The translations under genes and the position numbers were made by a program. A DNA stretch of 64,000 nt from Pseudomonas sp. SORT22 (GTDB taxonomy: Bacteria > Pseudomonadota > Gammaproteobacteria > Pseudomonadales > Pseudomonadaceae). Each line of letters starts with the position of its first letter. Position 1 is the first letter of the stretch. The stretch lies in contig NZ_CP071007.1 in the NCBI RefSeq assembly GCF_018417635.1, forward strand, positions 5,704,501 through 5,768,500, in the 5' to 3' direction. Below are positions 56,400 through 64,000 of this stretch, in pieces. Under the pieces are notes generated by a model that had not been told where the DNA came from, did not search any database, and was given only the letters and a program-made list of their open reading frames with translations.

Positions 56400-57407
56400 T
56401 CACTGCGCCGTGTAGATCTGGTCGAACACGCCACCATCGTTGAAGAACTTGGGTTGGGCAGTTTTCCAGCCACCGAAGTCTTTGTCGATAGTCACCAGGT
56501 CCAGTTTAGGGAACTGCTTGGCGTATTCGGCGGCGACTTTCGGATCACGCGGACGGTAGAAGTTCTCGGCCGCGATCTTCTGCCCGGCCGGGCTGTACAG
56601 GTGCTTGAGGTACGCCTCGGCGATCTGCTCGTTGCCCTTTTTCTGCGCGTTCTTGTCGACCACCGCCACTGGCGGCTCGGCAAGGATCGACAGCGACGGC
56701 ACGACGATGTCGAACTTGTCGGCGCCACCGTCTTCCTTGAGGGCCAGGAAGGCTTCGTTTTCCCAGGCCAGCAACACGTCACCCTGACCGTTGTTGACGA
56801 AGGTGATGGTCGAGCCACGGGCGCCGGTGTCCAGGACCGGTACGTGCTTGAACAGCTCTTTCACGTACTCCTGGGCCTTGGCTTCGCTGCCACCGGCTTT
56901 CAGGCCGTAGGCCCAGGCGGCGAGGAAGTTCCAGCGGGCGCCGCCGGAGGTTTTCGGGTTCGGGGTAATGACCGAGACGTCCTTCTTGATCAGGTCGCCC
57001 CAGTCCTTGATGCCTTTCGGGTTGCCCTTGCGCACCAGGAAGACGATGGTCGAGGTGTACGGGGTGCTGGCGTCCGGCAGGCGGGTCTGCCAGTTGTCCG
57101 GCAGGGTCTTGCCGAGCTTGGCCACTTCGTCGATGTCGCCGGCCAGGGCCAGGGTCACCACGTCGGCACGCAGGCCGTCGATCACCGCGCGGGCCTGCTT
57201 GCCCGAACCCCCGTGGGACTGCTGGATCTTCACCTTGTCGTCCGGGTGAGCCTGCTGCCAGTGCTTGATGAACTCGGCGTTGTACTGCTGATACAACTCG
57301 CGGGTCGGATCATAGGACACGTTCAGCAGTTCGTAGTCCTTGGCGATTGCGGAACCGGCAAAAACGGCGCTGGCGAGTGCAGCCAGGGCATAACGGCGGA
57401 TGGACAT
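56400..57407 (-). CDS. sbp: Periplasmic sulfate-binding protein
   Basis: A 335-residue sulfate/thiosulfate-binding protein: signal peptide about 1-22 ([10 protein letters not shown]), [13 protein letters not shown] and the sulfate-loop signature [16 protein letters not shown] (about 133-148), then [13 protein letters not shown] earlier at about 65-77. It delivers sulfate to CysTWA and is normally induced by sulfate starvation through CysB. Confidence 0.96.
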   Translation of the reverse strand: MSIRRYALAALASAVFAGSAIAKDYELLNVSYDPTRELYQQYNAEFIKHWQQAHPDDKVKIQQSHGGSGKQARAVIDGLRADVVTLALAGDIDEVAKLGKTLPDNWQTRLPDASTPYTSTIVFLVRKGNPKGIKDWGDLIKKDVSVITPNPKTSGGARWNFLAAWAYGLKAGGSEAKAQEYVKELFKHVPVLDTGARGSTITFVNNGQGDVLLAWENEAFLALKEDGGADKFDIVVPSLSILAEPPVAVVDKNAQKKGNEQIAEAYLKHLYSPAGQKIAAENFYRPRDPKVAAEYAKQFPKLDLVTIDKDFGGWKTAQPKFFNDGGVFDQIYTAQ

Positions 57408-57454
57408 GGTGAAGCTCCCGATTGGCGTATTTTTCTAATTAGGTGGCGCGATAA

Positions 57455-57637
57455 TCAGCTGGGCTTGTTGCCGGGGTTCTGCAGGCGGAACTTTTCCTTG
57501 CGTTCGATCTGGACGACCTGGGCGTTGTGCACGGTGATTTCCACCGCGCCAAACCGCAGGTCGCGCAGGGCGCTCTGGATTTCGCGCAGAATGGTGGCTT
57601 CGTCCTGACCGTCAACGCTACGCAGAGATGCGCTCAT
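57455..57637 (-). CDS. oscA: Sulfur-starvation response protein OscA (DUF2292)
   Basis: A 60-residue basic-tailed protein of the DUF2292 family: ILREIQSALRDLRFGAVEITVHN and VVQIERKEKFRL. In Pseudomonas OscA is placed before sbp and is required for organosulfur use and chromate resistance. Start codon ATG with GGAG upstream. It probably shares a promoter with sbp, 47 bp downstream. Confidence 0.93.
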   Translation of the reverse strand: MSASLRSVDGQDEATILREIQSALRDLRFGAVEITVHNAQVVQIERKEKFRLQNPGNKPS

Positions 57638-57725
57638 GCTCGTGCTCCTGTGATATGGGTGCCGTGCAGTGCGTGAAGGGGAGCGACTGCGCCTGGCTTG
57701 AGGGCAATCTTAGGGGGGCGCGAAT

Positions 57726-57750
57726 ATTCTTAAAAATACTATTTAAGAAT
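57726..57750. promoter_or_regulatory. Inverted repeat in the oscA-sbp promoter region
   Basis: ATTCTTAAA and TTTAAGAAT are perfect 9-bp arms around AATACTA, in an AT-rich island 90-135 bp upstream of oscA. Candidate CysB target by position. Confidence 0.55.
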
Positions 57751-57772
57751 TTTTATATAACTGAAATAGAGT

Positions 57773-57840
57773 TTCGCGGGACAAGTCGGATCGCCGCCCC
57801 GCCGCACCTGCACTTGTAGGAGCGGGCTTGCCCCGCGATA
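57773..57840. repeat. REP pair between oscA promoter and the GGDEF-EAL gene
   Basis: TCGCGGGACAAGTCGGATCGCCG and an inverted GTAGGAGCGGGCTTGCCCCGCGAT unit; the two arms are of different subtypes. Confidence 0.8.
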
Positions 57841-57846
57841 GGGCCC

Positions 57847-59742
57847 TCAAGCCCAGCGCAATTGCTGCGCCGGCACCGGCCGGCCAAACCAGTAGCCCTG
57901 GCCCAGCTGGCATTGCTGCTCCAGCAGAAAGCGCGCCTGCTCGGCCTGCTCGATACCCTCGGCATGCACCAGCATGCCCATGCTCCGAGCCAGGGCGATG
58001 ATCACCCGGACGATCGCCACATCGTCTTCATCACAAGGCAAGCCGGCGACAAAGCCCTGGTCGATCTTGAGCTTCTGCACCGGCAGGCGCTTGAGCCGCA
58101 GCAGCGACGAATAACCGGTGCCAAAGTCATCGATGGCCAGGCGCAAGCCCAGTTCACGCAAGCGATGCAGTTGCTCGAGCGCCACCTCGGGGTCTTCCAT
58201 CACCGCGCTTTCGGTCACTTCCAGCTCCAGCAGGGCGGGGTCCAGCGCAGTGTCGTGCAGCACCTGCGCGACCTGCTGATAGAGGTCGCGATGGCCAAAC
58301 AGACGGCTGGATATATTCACCGCGACAAACTCCAGCGCCCGCCCCTCGGCCTGCCACTTAACCATCTGCAGGCAGGCCTGGCGCAGCACCCAGGTGTCGA
58401 TATCGGCAATCAGCCCGGTGCGTTCGGCAATCGGGATAAACTCCCCGGGCGGCACCAGCCCGCGCTGCGGATGCTGCCAGCGCACCAGGGCCTCGACGCC
58501 AATCATCTTGCTGCTGAACAGGTCGTGCACCGGCTGGTAATAGACCCGCAGCTCTTCCTGCTCCAGGGCGCGGCGCAGCTCACCAGCGGTTTCGACCCGC
58601 TGCTGGGCATGGGCGGTCAGCTCCTCGGTGTACAGCGCATAACCGGCGCGCCCGCAGGTCTTGGCCTTGAACAGCGCCGAGTCGGCATTGCGCAGCAATT
58701 GCTCGGCGCTCAGGGCGTCGCTGGGGAACAGGCTGATGCCGATGCTGACGCTGATGAACAGGCGCTGGCGGTCGACTTCGAACGGCGCCTTCATGCCGTC
58801 GATGATGCTCTGGGCCAAGGCCGCGGCCTGGCCGACCTGCGGGCAGTTCTCGGCCAGCACGGCGAACTCGTCACCGCCCAGGCGCGCCAGGGTCACGCCG
58901 TTGCCCAGCAGCGCCTTCAAGCGCTCGCCGACCACCTTGAGCAACTGGTCGCCGATGTTGTGACCGAGGCTGTCGTTGATGCTCTGGAAATGATCGAGGT
59001 CGAGCAGCAGCAAGGCGCAACCGCGCTTGTTGCTCTGCGCTGCGGCCAGGGCCTGCTGGGTGCGGTCGTTGAACAGCAGGCGGTTGGGCAGGTCGGTGAG
59101 CGGATCGTGATGGGCAAGATAGGCCAGCTCGCGCTCGGAATGCTTGATCGCGCTGATGTCGCTGAATACCGCAACGTAATGGCTCAACTCGCCGCTGTCA
59201 TCGCTGATGGCGCAGATGGTCTGCCATTGCGGATACACCTCGCCGCTTTTGCGCCGGTTCCAGATCTCGCCGCTCCACTCACCCTTTTCGGCCAGGGTGG
59301 CGTAGATCTGCTGGTAGAACGCTGCACCGTGGCGGCCGGACTTGAACTTGCTCGGGCGCTGGCCGAGCACTTCGTCCTTGTCGTAGCCGGTGATCTGCAT
59401 GAACGCCCGGTTGACGTGCACGATCAGGCCATCGCGGTCGGTGACCAATACCCCTTCAAGGGTGCTGTCGAACACCGCCGCCGCCATGCGCAGGCGCTCG
59501 CGGTCCTCGCGGCGCAAGCGCACGCCGACGCCAATGAAGTTGAGCAAACGGGCGCGCGAGACAAAAATCAGCAAGGCGCTGCACAGCACCCAGAAGTGCG
59601 CGCTGATCAGCTGCCAGCGGGCGATTTGCTCGGGAGCATCGAAAAGACTGTTCAATAATTGATCAGACAGAGCCAGCCACAGTACCGACAGCACGAGGTA
59701 GAGCGCCGCCATGCGCATGGCGTCTCGAATGGAAGCAGACAT
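57847..59742 (-). CDS. Membrane PAS-GGDEF-EAL protein, probable c-di-GMP phosphodiesterase
   Basis: A 631-residue protein: two N-terminal membrane helices (about 10-28 and 45-65), PAS domain (about 85-200), GGDEF domain with intact GGDEF at 289-293, and EAL domain with EALVRW at 417-422 plus DDFGTGYSSL and the catalytic-side acidic residues. No RxxD inhibitory site precedes GGDEF. The syntenic P. aeruginosa protein (PA0285) acts mainly as a phosphodiesterase. It is divergent from desA. Confidence 0.92.
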   Translation of the reverse strand: MSASIRDAMRMAALYLVLSVLWLALSDQLLNSLFDAPEQIARWQLISAHFWVLCSALLIFVSRARLLNFIGVGVRLRREDRERLRMAAAVFDSTLEGVLVTDRDGLIVHVNRAFMQITGYDKDEVLGQRPSKFKSGRHGAAFYQQIYATLAEKGEWSGEIWNRRKSGEVYPQWQTICAISDDSGELSHYVAVFSDISAIKHSERELAYLAHHDPLTDLPNRLLFNDRTQQALAAAQSNKRGCALLLLDLDHFQSINDSLGHNIGDQLLKVVGERLKALLGNGVTLARLGGDEFAVLAENCPQVGQAAALAQSIIDGMKAPFEVDRQRLFISVSIGISLFPSDALSAEQLLRNADSALFKAKTCGRAGYALYTEELTAHAQQRVETAGELRRALEQEELRVYYQPVHDLFSSKMIGVEALVRWQHPQRGLVPPGEFIPIAERTGLIADIDTWVLRQACLQMVKWQAEGRALEFVAVNISSRLFGHRDLYQQVAQVLHDTALDPALLELEVTESAVMEDPEVALEQLHRLRELGLRLAIDDFGTGYSSLLRLKRLPVQKLKIDQGFVAGLPCDEDDVAIVRVIIALARSMGMLVHAEGIEQAEQARFLLEQQCQLGQGYWFGRPVPAQQLRWA

Positions 59743-59892
59743 AAGGTCCCGGGCAAACCCACAAAAATTTGTGGGGGATTATAGGGTAGAAACATCCGGT
59801 GACCTCCTATCTAAAAGGCCGACTGGTTTTATTTGCTGGCGCAGGGATAATGTTTCCCGCTGTTCCCTATGTTTTTGAGGGCCATTTAGCCT

Positions 59893-61077
59893 ATGTGGTA
59901 CGAAGGTTTGCTCAACTTGTCAGTGTGGCAATTGCTGGCAGTTACCCTGGTAATGACGCATGTGACCATCGTCAGTGTCACCGTTTACCTGCACCGTTAC
60001 TCTGCCCACCGCTCGCTGGAACTCAACGCCGGGCTCAAGCACTTTTTCCGTTTCTGGCTGTGGCTGACCACGGCGCAGAACACCCGCGAGTGGACTGCCA
60101 TCCACCGCAAGCACCACGCCAAATGCGAAACCGTCGATGACCCGCACAGCCCGGTGATCAAAGGCCTGTCCACGGTGCTGCGCAAGGGCGCCGAGCTGTA
60201 CCGCGAAGAGGCACAGAACCCGGAAACCCTGCGTATCTACGGCAAGAACTGCCCGGAAGACTGGATCGAACGCAACCTCTATAGCCGCTACAAGCTTGGC
60301 GGCATCGCCCTCATGGCGGTGATCGACCTGCTGCTGTTCGGCACCGCCGGCATCACCATCTGGGCGGTGCAGATGATGTGGATTCCGTTCTGGGCTGCCG
60401 GCGTGGTCAACGGCCTGGGCCATGCGGTCGGCTATCGCAACTTCGAATGCCGCGACGCCGCCACCAACCTGGTGCCCTGGGGCATCATCATTGGTGGTGA
60501 AGAACTGCACAACAACCACCACACCTACCCCAACTCGGCCAAGCTCTCGGTCAAGCGTTGGGAGTTCGACATGGGCTGGGCCTGGATCAAGCTGTTCTGC
60601 TGGCTGCGCCTGGCCAAGGTGCAACGCGTCGCGCCCATCGCCCACCGGGTCGAAGGCAAGGGCCAGCTGGACATGGACACCGCCATGGCGATCCTCAACA
60701 ACCGCTTCCAGATCATGGCCCAGTACCGCAAGCTGGTGATCGCGCCGCTGGTCAAGCAGGAGCTGGCCCGCGTCGACGACTCGGTGCGCCACCAGTTCCG
60801 CCGCGCCAAGCGCTTGCTGTCGCGGGAGACCAGCCTGCTGGAAGACCGTCATCACCTGCGCATCCAGACCATGCTCGAGCACAGCCAGGCACTCAAGACC
60901 ATCTACGAAAAACGCCTGGCCCTGCAGCAAATCTGGGTACGTACCAGCGCCAACGGCCACGACATGCTCGCGGCCATGAAAGACTGGGTGCACGAGGCCG
61001 AAGCCAGCGGTATCCAGTCGCTGCGCGACTTCGCCGCCCAGCTCAAGACCTACTCGCTGCGCCCTGCCCTGGCCTGA
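59893..61077 (+). CDS. desA: Delta-9 acyl-lipid fatty acid desaturase DesA
   Basis: A 394-residue membrane desaturase that puts a double bond at position 9 of saturated acyl chains in phospholipids. The three histidine boxes are present: HRYSAH (about residue 35), HRKHH (about 75) and HNNHH (about 205), with hydrophobic helices between. GAGGG precedes the ATG. The long C-terminal soluble extension (about residues 240-394) is helical, as in Pseudomonas DesA. It lets cells adapt membrane fluidity. Confidence 0.94.
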   Translation: MWYEGLLNLSVWQLLAVTLVMTHVTIVSVTVYLHRYSAHRSLELNAGLKHFFRFWLWLTTAQNTREWTAIHRKHHAKCETVDDPHSPVIKGLSTVLRKGAELYREEAQNPETLRIYGKNCPEDWIERNLYSRYKLGGIALMAVIDLLLFGTAGITIWAVQMMWIPFWAAGVVNGLGHAVGYRNFECRDAATNLVPWGIIIGGEELHNNHHTYPNSAKLSVKRWEFDMGWAWIKLFCWLRLAKVQRVAPIAHRVEGKGQLDMDTAMAILNNRFQIMAQYRKLVIAPLVKQELARVDDSVRHQFRRAKRLLSRETSLLEDRHHLRIQTMLEHSQALKTIYEKRLALQQIWVRTSANGHDMLAAMKDWVHEAEASGIQSLRDFAAQLKTYSLRPALA

Positions 61078-61212
61078 TGCCGTTGATCGGCGCGCCCGTC
61101 CCGCGGCGCGCCGACCGGAACTTAGCCGCCTAATCTCACTCTGACAGGCATATCGCCCGCGTGGCGGGCCGGGTCGTGGCCGCACGCCCCCGTCGTGAGA
61201 ATTTCCGCGCAA

Positions 61213-62202
61213 ATGGTCAAGAACAAACCAACAACCCTGGCCTGCAATCCGCCACCTGAAGCCGCCCAGACCCTGCTGGCCCTGATGCACGCCCAAGGCG
61301 AAGTCGCGCGCCTGAGCGAGCGTGAACAGCTGTTCAGCTCGTTGCTCGACAGCGTTAACGCCGTGCTCTGGGCCTTCGACTGGGAAAGCCGCCAGGTGCT
61401 TTACGTCAGCCCCGCCTACGAGCGCATTTTTGGCCGCCCGGCCGGCCTGCTGCTGGCCGACTTCAATGAATGGCGCGACAGCATCTACCCCGACGACCTC
61501 GACTACGCCGAACGCAGCCTGGCCGAAGTGCTGGTCAAAGGCGCAGTGGAAGACCGCGAATACCGCATCATCGCCGCCGACGGCCAGGTGCGCTGGATCA
61601 GCGACAAATGCTTCATCAACCAGCAAGCCGACCCCAGCCAGCGGGTGATCATCGTTGGCATGGCCGAGGACATCACCGAAAAGAAGCAGCTCGAAGGCGA
61701 GCTGCAGCGCCTGGCCACCACCGACGTCCTGACCCAGAGCAGCAACCGCCGGCACTTTTTCGAGTGCGCCCAGCACGCTTTCGAAACCGCGCGACTGGAG
61801 CAGACGCCGTTATCCTTCCTGCTGCTCGACATCGATGACTTCAAGCAGATCAACGACACCTACGGCCATCAGGAAGGCGACTATGTGCTGCAGCGCATCG
61901 CCGACACCGGCAAGGCGGTGTTGCGCCGTGGTGATCAGTTCGGGCGCATTGGCGGTGAAGAATTCGCCGCAGTGTTTCCGGGTTGCACCCCAGAGATAGC
62001 CCAGCAGATTGCCGAACGCCTGCAACGCGAGATCCAGCGCTTGAGCTTCAGCCATGACGACAAGGTATTTGGAGTGACGGTGAGCCAGGGGCTGACCGGG
62101 ATTACTGAAGAAGATGAGTCGCTGGACAGCCTGTTCGCCCGGGCGGATGCGGCCATGTACCAGGCCAAGCGCCAGGGCAAGAATCAGATTGTAAGAGGCT
62201 GA
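61213..62202 (+). CDS. PAS-GGDEF diguanylate cyclase
   Basis: A 329-residue soluble protein: PAS/PAC domain (about 40-165) ending ITEKKQLEGEL, then a GGDEF domain with GGEEF active site (about 253-257) and an RxxD product-inhibition site (RRGD) five residues before it, so it is likely an active, feedback-controlled cyclase. I chose the ATG at 61213; a GTG at 61195 would add six residues without a ribosome site. Confidence 0.9.
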   Translation: MVKNKPTTLACNPPPEAAQTLLALMHAQGEVARLSEREQLFSSLLDSVNAVLWAFDWESRQVLYVSPAYERIFGRPAGLLLADFNEWRDSIYPDDLDYAERSLAEVLVKGAVEDREYRIIAADGQVRWISDKCFINQQADPSQRVIIVGMAEDITEKKQLEGELQRLATTDVLTQSSNRRHFFECAQHAFETARLEQTPLSFLLLDIDDFKQINDTYGHQEGDYVLQRIADTGKAVLRRGDQFGRIGGEEFAAVFPGCTPEIAQQIAERLQREIQRLSFSHDDKVFGVTVSQGLTGITEEDESLDSLFARADAAMYQAKRQGKNQIVRG

Positions 62203-62206
62203 AAAG

Positions 62207-62247
62207 CATCGCTGGCCTTGCCAGCGATTGGGCCGCACAGCGGCCCC
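62207..62247. terminator. Tandem hairpins between convergent GGDEF and HDOD genes
   Basis: ATCGCTGGCCTTGCCAGCGAT followed by GGGCCGCACAGCGGCCC, two stems in the 51-bp convergent gap. Confidence 0.6.
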
Positions 62248-62253
62248 AGAATC

Positions 62254-63462
62254 TCAAACCTTGCGCAACCTGCCCAGCTCCGCCATCCCCACCTTGAGCA
62301 AGCGCGCCGTCTTGCTTTCAGCCAGGCCTTCGAGCCCCTGATCCGCCGGCAGGCGCGCCAATTGCCCGGCCAGGTTCATCACCAGCGCATCGCGTGAATA
62401 CACGCCGCCGCCCAACTGGTAGATCGCTGCAATCAGCTCACGCAGCTCCAGCGGCAAGCGCCAGCGGGTGCGCAGCGCCGAGCCGAACGCCGCGCCAAAC
62501 TCGTTGAGCGACAGCTCCACCGAGTCTTCATCCAGCTCACCGCCGGCCTGCTGCCATTCCTGCAAACAACGCAACAGCGCCAGATCGCCCAGGCAATGCA
62601 GCAAGCCGGCGCAATAGCAGCGCTCCTGATCGAGCTCAAGCATGCGGGCCAGGGTTCGCGCGTATTCGGCAGTGTGCAGTGACAACTCCCAGAAATGCTC
62701 GGCATGACGCGACAGGATCGGATCACTGAGTTTGGCGCTGCGCTTGAGCGCAAGCCCTAGAATCAGGTTCATGCTCTGGGTGGTGCCTAGCTTGTTCAGC
62801 GCCTGCATCAGGCTCTGCACCGCGCCATCGCGATGCAATGCGGCGCTGTTGGCGGCGGCAATGAGCACGGCGGTAACCTGCGGGTCATTGCGGATCTCGG
62901 CCTCCAGCACCTTGAGGTCCAGGCCCTGGGGTTGCAGGCTGCGCTTGATCGCCAGCTTCACGTCGGCAAACAGCGGACCGCCATCGGAGTTGGCGCGACG
63001 CCCTTCGAGAAAACGCGGCAAGGTCGAGCCCGGCTGCAACGGCGGCACCGGACAGGCGACCTCCTCGCCGGCGCTGAGCAGCAGGTCTTCCAGGCGCTGA
63101 CGCAGCGAATCCATGTTCAACGGCTTGCTCAGGTAAGCGGTGGGTGCGAACGGCAGCACCTCGCGGACACTGGCGGCATCACTGCGGTTGCTCATGAGAA
63201 TGAACGGCAGTGCCGGCTGGCGGCCTTTGGCCCGTACGTTGCGCAGCAAGTCGAGGCCGTCGCCGCCGGGCAGCTCGCGCGCGGCGATGATCAGGTCCGG
63301 CTTGCTGGCCAGCGCTGCCAGCGCCTGCGAGCCATCGGCACACACCTGCAAACGCGCATCGCAGCGCACGCTCAGCAGCATCTGGCTCAGCATGTCCCGC
63401 ACCCAGGGGTCGCCTTCGGCAATCAGCACGCAAGGTGCCTGGGCGGGCTCTACAACGCTCAT
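62254..63462 (-). CDS. HDOD-domain protein with a degenerate receiver domain
   Basis: A 402-residue protein: N-terminal CheY-like receiver (about 10-125) and HDOD domain (about 165-370). The receiver keeps E16/D18, S in LMSN and K in LSKPL, but the phosphoacceptor position (PDLIIAARELPGGDG) is A61 where CheY has aspartate, so it cannot be phosphorylated in the normal way. HDOD domains bind signalling partners or c-di-GMP-pathway proteins; role here unknown. Start ATG at 63462 with GGGAGAG. Confidence 0.87.
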   Translation of the reverse strand: MSVVEPAQAPCVLIAEGDPWVRDMLSQMLLSVRCDARLQVCADGSQALAALASKPDLIIAARELPGGDGLDLLRNVRAKGRQPALPFILMSNRSDAASVREVLPFAPTAYLSKPLNMDSLRQRLEDLLLSAGEEVACPVPPLQPGSTLPRFLEGRRANSDGGPLFADVKLAIKRSLQPQGLDLKVLEAEIRNDPQVTAVLIAAANSAALHRDGAVQSLMQALNKLGTTQSMNLILGLALKRSAKLSDPILSRHAEHFWELSLHTAEYARTLARMLELDQERCYCAGLLHCLGDLALLRCLQEWQQAGGELDEDSVELSLNEFGAAFGSALRTRWRLPLELRELIAAIYQLGGGVYSRDALVMNLAGQLARLPADQGLEGLAESKTARLLKVGMAELGRLRKV

Positions 63463-63561
63463 ACACAACTCTCCCGATATTCCGCTACACGCAATCTTGT
63501 GCACCTTCCAAGGTGTCTCCTTACAGGCAACCTTAGCCGCCTGGCCTTCCTTTGGGCGAAA

Positions 63562-63586
63562 AAAAACCCGCCGAAGCGGGTTTTTC
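63562..63586 (-). terminator. Rho-independent terminator of gabT
   Basis: AAACCCGC-CGAA-GCGGGTTT with A and T runs on both sides; on the gabT strand the loop is UUCG and the stem is followed by T8. It lies just past the gabT stop. Confidence 0.92.
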
Positions 63587-63603
63587 TTCTAATGCGTCAC
63601 AGT

Positions 63604-64000
63604 TTACGCAAGTTCTGCGAAGCACTCTTCGATGATTGCCAGACCTTGGTCCAGTTGCTCATCAGGCGAGGTCAGCGGAACCAGGATACGCAGGACGTTG
63701 CCGTAAGTGCCACACGACAGCAGGATCAGACCCTTGTCACGCGCCTTGGCCACAACCGAGGCTACAGCGGCAGCGTTAGGGGTGTGGGAACCGGCTTTGT
63801 CGAACACTTCAATAGCGATCATCGAACCCAGGGCACGCACGTCACCGATGATCGGGTGCTTGTCCTGGATCTTGCGCAGGCCGGCGACCAGGCGCTCGCC
63901 AACGGCCTTGCTGCGGTCCAGCAGTTTTTCTTCTTCGAACACTTCCATCACGGCCAGGGCCGCGGCGCAAGCGATCGGGCTACCAGCGTAGGTGCCGCCC
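63604..64000 (-). CDS. gabT: 4-aminobutyrate aminotransferase GabT, 3' end (partial)
   Basis: The last 131 codons of a class III PLP aminotransferase; the start lies beyond the right edge. The segment GGTYAGSPIACAAALAVMEVFEEEKL, GDVRALGSMIAIEVFD and the closing CGTYGNVLRILVPLTSPDEQLDQGL are characteristic of GabT. It converts GABA to succinate semialdehyde. The gene that would normally follow, gabD, is not seen in this window. Confidence 0.92.
   Translation of the reverse strand, partial: GGTYAGSPIACAAALAVMEVFEEEKLLDRSKAVGERLVAGLRKIQDKHPIIGDVRALGSMIAIEVFDKAGSHTPNAAAVASVVAKARDKGLILLSCGTYGNVLRILVPLTSPDEQLDQGLAIIEECFAELA

Noticed and set aside
57862..59658. A 598-codon plus-strand frame opposite the GGDEF-EAL gene
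   Set aside because: Gln/His/Leu-rich antisense shadow with no recognisable domain.
59920..61776. A 618-codon minus-strand frame opposite desA and the GGDEF gene
   Set aside because: Runs across two clear genes on the other strand with antisense-type composition.

Overview
The window is GC-rich, gene-dense chromosomal DNA from a Pseudomonas of the P. putida/P. fluorescens type. Evidence: the ordinary Pseudomonas sequences of FolA, ThyA (323 aa), Lgt, PtsP, RppH, IlvA, RpiA, SerA, CadR and the CysTWA-Sbp-OscA block; many copies of the pseudomonad REP repeat (GCGGGGCAAGCCCGCTCC core) between genes; and a gene order that, from memory, largely follows the P. aeruginosa PA0265-PA0350 region with insertions. 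I see no rRNA, tRNA, phage, insertion sequence or CRISPR array.

Layout. 1-3.9 kb: an iron-starvation-type ECF sigma gene with a Fur-like box (the rest of its operon lies off the left edge), phosphorylcholine phosphatase pchP, a cystine symporter and folA. 3.9-6.7 kb: an overlapping pair of uncharacterised genes, a DUF2868 membrane protein and a DUF3482 GTPase. 6.7-13.3 kb: a one-strand aminophosphonate cluster made of a LysR regulator, an ABC importer (ATPase, fused permease, binding protein), an FAD amine oxidoreductase and a PhnZ-like HD oxygenase. 13.3-16.1 kb: the cadA/cadR heavy-metal efflux pair with a CadR operator. 16.1-31.8 kb: housekeeping genes (thyA, lgt, a TauE-family permease, ptsP, rppH, a HAD phosphatase, ilvA, rpiA, two tandem SdiA-regulated-domain proteins, a FAH-family hydrolase, and D-2-hydroxyglutarate dehydrogenase divergent from serA). 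31.8-40 kb: small enzymes and exported proteins, ending in a penicillin/AHL acylase-family enzyme.

40-57.7 kb is largely devoted to sulfur scavenging: a polar amino-acid ABC importer, an orphan MetQ-type binding protein, a sigma-54 activator that lacks a DNA-binding domain, a serine hydrolase, a private TonB-ExbB-ExbD motor with an outer-membrane receptor, a divergent LysR regulator, a formylglycine-type sulfatase/phosphonate monoester hydrolase, then cysA-cysW-cysT-sbp-oscA. The promoter regions in this stretch are unusually AT-rich and share a short ATTCCTTTAAG-like element, which suggests one regulon, probably CysB-controlled (inference). The LysR gene and the sulfatase gene carry matching GCATTTGCC sites in their upstream regions.

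57.8-64 kb: a PAS-GGDEF-EAL protein, delta-9 fatty acid desaturase desA, a PAS-GGDEF cyclase, an HDOD protein whose receiver domain has lost its phosphoacceptor aspartate, and the 3' end of gabT running off the right edge. The most interesting parts are the TonB-receptor/LysR/sulfatase locus and its shared promoter element, the aminophosphonate cluster with PhnZ but no PhnY, the HTH-less sigma-54 activator, and the DUF2868-DUF3482 pair.
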